This document shows positions 7,827 through 9,608 of a stretch of DNA of 9,608 bases, in pieces (positions within the stretch are counted from its first letter, which is position 1; every line of letters starts with the position of its first letter). Below the pieces are notes generated by a model. It was not told the DNA's origin. It saw nothing but the letters and a program-made list of their open reading frames with translations, and searched no databases. The DNA comes from an uncultured Sphingobium sp. (GTDB lineage Bacteria; Pseudomonadota; Alphaproteobacteria; Sphingomonadales; Sphingomonadaceae): NCBI GenBank assembly GCA_913773715.1, contig CAJYHD010000548.1, forward strand, positions 1-9,608, given 5' to 3'. A program made the translations under genes and the position numbers.

Positions 7827-8443
7827 GTGCATTTTCCGATCAGCGGTTCGGCCTGCTTGTCGAAAGGCTGGTTGCGCAAGATCGTACTGGATGAGATGGA
7901 CACATTCTTATCCCATCCCAACATGGCCGCGATCGGGAAGATGCGCTCATAGGTCAGGGTGGCCGTGTATATCACGACATCGCGTGCACCGCCGCCGCTG
8001 ACCACGCCTGAATCGAGATCGCGTGTACCATTCCGGTTCGCATCATCGAAGGATTCGCCATTGTCGCAGATGCCGTTCCCGTTGGCGTCGTTAAACGCCT
8101 CAGCTTTCGACTGCGCGCGGCCATAGCTCTTGTAGGACACGCGGTCGAAGGTCATCGAGCCGTTGCTGACCAGTCGCTTGACCTGTGCCTCCAACTGCTG
8201 GTCGAGCGTCGTCCGATTGGCATCCGTGGCCGTCTCCAGCGTCGAGTTGCGCCCGACCGCATTGACCTCACCCCCCAGCACCGAACTCGCGAAGATATAA
8301 TAGCCGGTGTCGAACAGGAACATCAGCATCAGGATGAACACCGGCAGGATGATCGCGAACTCCACGATCGTCGCCCCACGCCCGCACGACGCCAGCCTGC
8401 GCGGCGCGGCAGCGACGTGAGGGAGGAAGGGCAGGGCGATCAT
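7823..8443 (-). CDS. TadE-like pseudopilin, beta type with calcium-type loops, module 2
   Basis: From the ATG at 8443 this protein has 206 residues. A GTG at 8446 would add one residue and give a 4-base instead of a 1-base overlap with the vWA stop. The leader ends CGRG, then ATIVEFAIILPVFILMLMFL, so cleavage is expected after Gly23 with Glu28-Phe29 at +5/+6. The exported domain carries NDANGNGICDNGESF and DDANRNGTRDLD, two calcium-type Asp/Asn/Gly loops at about 119-144. Next come GGGARD and VVIYTATLTYERIFPI, which align with the module 1 beta-type protein. Its exported cysteines are Cys126, inside the first loop, and Cys205, two from the end. The same loop position and cysteine placement in both copies argues that this is a functional, shared design. 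It overlaps the next gene as ATGA. Confidence 0.88.
   Translation of the reverse strand: MIALPFLPHVAAAPRRLASCGRGATIVEFAIILPVFILMLMFLFDTGYYIFASSVLGGEVNAVGRNSTLETATDANRTTLDQQLEAQVKRLVSNGSMTFDRVSYKSYGRAQSKAEAFNDANGNGICDNGESFDDANRNGTRDLDSGVVSGGGARDVVIYTATLTYERIFPIAAMLGWDKNVSISSSTILRNQPFDKQAEPLIGKCT
8012..8089 (-). other. Calcium-type loop cluster in beta pseudopilin 2
   Basis: Two loops, DANGNGICDNGE and DDANRNGTRDLD, encoded here, have alternating Asp/Asn residues and Gly at the positions expected of EF-hand-like or thrombospondin-3-like calcium sites. They occupy the same place in the protein as the three-loop cluster of the module 1 paralogue, just before its GGADD/GGARD block, and likewise contain one cysteine. 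Confidence 0.65.
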
Positions 8444-9608
8444 CACCGCGTAATCCGCAACTGCGCGATCTGCGACGCGATCTGCGAGAAGGTCGCGGTC
8501 AGTTCAGCAGCGTTCTTTGCCTCATAGGCGCGATTGGGCGAAGCGCAGTTGCTGAGCAGCGACGTCAATGACGTGCCGAATGCAATGACCCACACGGTGA
8601 TGTTTTTGTCGTTTTTGGCGGTGGTGCAGAGTTCATCGAGACGTTGCTCAGTTACGGTCTTCATTTGGGCATTCGTAGGAATAGTGCCTGCTGGAGTGCG
8701 CCGCCTGTCTAGAGCGGCGATACCCCAAGCATCGTAAGCACCGACACGCGAGTCCGTGTCGCCATCGGTCATGAAGATCAGATGTCGGGCAACCTTCCCA
8801 TTGGCTTCGGCGGCTTGGTTCTCAGCCGCGAAAATCCCCTGCGTTGACATAAGCCGCAGGCCCCACAGCATGCCTATATCGTGATAGGTGTATCCGCCCG
8901 CGACCAATGCGTTCATGTACGAGTTTAACGTACCTTGATTAATCTCGGCCAGTTTCATCGAATAGGTCGGGCAGGCTCCATAGTCTGAAGAATAATTGTA
9001 TGGCGTGTAGTAATTCAGCGTCTGTGTCATTGAGAGATCGCGGGTCTTCGTCGCATTGTCCGTGGTGTATGCCCAACCGGTCGCAGTCGGACTGGATGCG
9101 CGTCGGCCATAAACTAAACCCGGCAACAAGGGCTTCCACTGCGTGTTCTGGTCGGTCGGATTGGGAACAAGGTCGATATCCATGTCGTAGCGCGGGATAT
9201 TCGTACCCTCGTCTGTCCTGCGCGTTTTCCGCTCCTCGATGCATGCGTTGGTCTGGTTCCAGATGATTTTGCGATCCTGCTGATTATCAGCAATCATTGG
9301 CGCGATGAACGACCCGCCTGAAACGGTTGAGGAGGGGTCACCCGATCCCTTGAGATCGGTCATCGAATAGGGGATCGGTCGATAGATCCAATGATACACG
9401 TCGTAGTTGCTAGTCGCGGGGCCAGTATTGGCGGTGACGTTCTGGACGACATCCTCGGTATACTGGTCGAACAACGTCCAAGTAATCAGGCACTGACGAT
9501 TGGCCGTGTTAGTACCGTAAGTTTTCCCGTTGCGCACACGGACGCCGGTACGGGAGCGGGGGACGTCCTGACCATTGGGGGTCCACGCCCCCCAGCTTGT
9601 TGAGTCGG
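8443..9608 (-). CDS. TadG-like vWA-domain protein, module 2, N-terminus beyond window edge
   Basis: The frame is open to the right edge, giving 387 complete codons of a protein paralogous to the one at 5364-7001. A GTG at 9537 exists, but the coding frame continues upstream through 9606 (SWGAWTPNGQDVPRSRTG), so the real start lies beyond the window. By comparison with the paralogue, the membrane anchor and first MIDAS motif (about 170 residues or more) are missing only because of the edge. In fragment numbering, visible elements are NACIEERKT (Cys122), YGACPTYS (Cys212), GGYTYHDIGMLW with Thr240, the MIDAS motif IFMTDGDTD (about 277-285), LDELCTTAKN (Cys327) and SNCASPN (Cys354), ending AQLRITR. 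Four of these cysteines match positions in the paralogue. It is probably the exposed adhesin or assembly subunit of its module; the promoter is out of view. Confidence 0.88.
   Translation of the reverse strand, partial: DSTSWGAWTPNGQDVPRSRTGVRVRNGKTYGTNTANRQCLITWTLFDQYTEDVVQNVTANTGPATSNYDVYHWIYRPIPYSMTDLKGSGDPSSTVSGGSFIAPMIADNQQDRKIIWNQTNACIEERKTRRTDEGTNIPRYDMDIDLVPNPTDQNTQWKPLLPGLVYGRRASSPTATGWAYTTDNATKTRDLSMTQTLNYYTPYNYSSDYGACPTYSMKLAEINQGTLNSYMNALVAGGYTYHDIGMLWGLRLMSTQGIFAAENQAAEANGKVARHLIFMTDGDTDSRVGAYDAWGIAALDRRRTPAGTIPTNAQMKTVTEQRLDELCTTAKNDKNITVWVIAFGTSLTSLLSNCASPNRAYEAKNAAELTATFSQIASQIAQLRITR

Noticed and set aside
9535..9537. GTG as the start of the second vWA gene
   Set aside because: The frame stays open with plausible coding sequence up to 9606, and starting here would remove the anchor and first MIDAS motif that the paralogue has.

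Overview
This window looks like chromosomal DNA from a high-GC alphaproteobacterium, most likely a sphingomonad (Sphingomonas/Sphingobium type). The evidence is the gene order eno-ftsB-pdhA-pdhB, a PdhB with a fused N-terminal lipoyl domain, a PdhA with an Ala/Lys/Pro-rich leader, and TadE-like pseudopilins carrying Asp/Asn/Gly calcium-type loops. The genus was judged from remembered protein character, not from a search.

The left part (1-4087, plus strand) is housekeeping: the C-terminal three quarters of enolase (eno, cut by the window edge), a small FtsB/DivIC-type divisome protein (ftsB), and the two E1 subunits of pyruvate dehydrogenase (pdhA, pdhB; stop and start overlap by one base). 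A strong intrinsic terminator at 4053-4087 closes this block. Enolase makes phosphoenolpyruvate and PDH E1 decarboxylates pyruvate, so these genes belong to lower glycolysis and entry to the TCA cycle. The E2 and E3 genes of the complex do not follow pdhB here.

The right part (4091-9608, minus strand, converging on the terminator) is a probable operon of six exported-protein genes of Tad/Flp-pilus character. They form two tandem copies of one three-gene module. In transcription order these are vWA protein 2 (N-terminus beyond the right edge), beta-type pseudopilin 2, alpha-type pseudopilin 2, a 117-base gap containing a hairpin, then vWA protein 1, beta-type pseudopilin 1, alpha-type pseudopilin 1. 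All four pseudopilins have the prepilin-peptidase signature (Gly, then a hydrophobic helix with Glu-Phe at +5/+6). Within each module every gene overlaps the next by one to four bases.

Both beta-type proteins carry Asp/Asn/Gly-rich loops resembling calcium-binding repeats. Both vWA proteins keep the MIDAS Thr-Asp-Gly motif, and all the exported domains have conserved cysteine patterns. No Tad ATPase, platform, secretin, prepilin peptidase or major Flp pilin is present. My reading, which is inference, is that each module encodes a metal-dependent, disulphide-stabilised minor-pseudopilin/vWA assembly, perhaps a pilus tip or adhesin complex, and that duplication produced two diverged versions. 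I found no RNA genes, insertion sequences, CRISPR arrays or origins.
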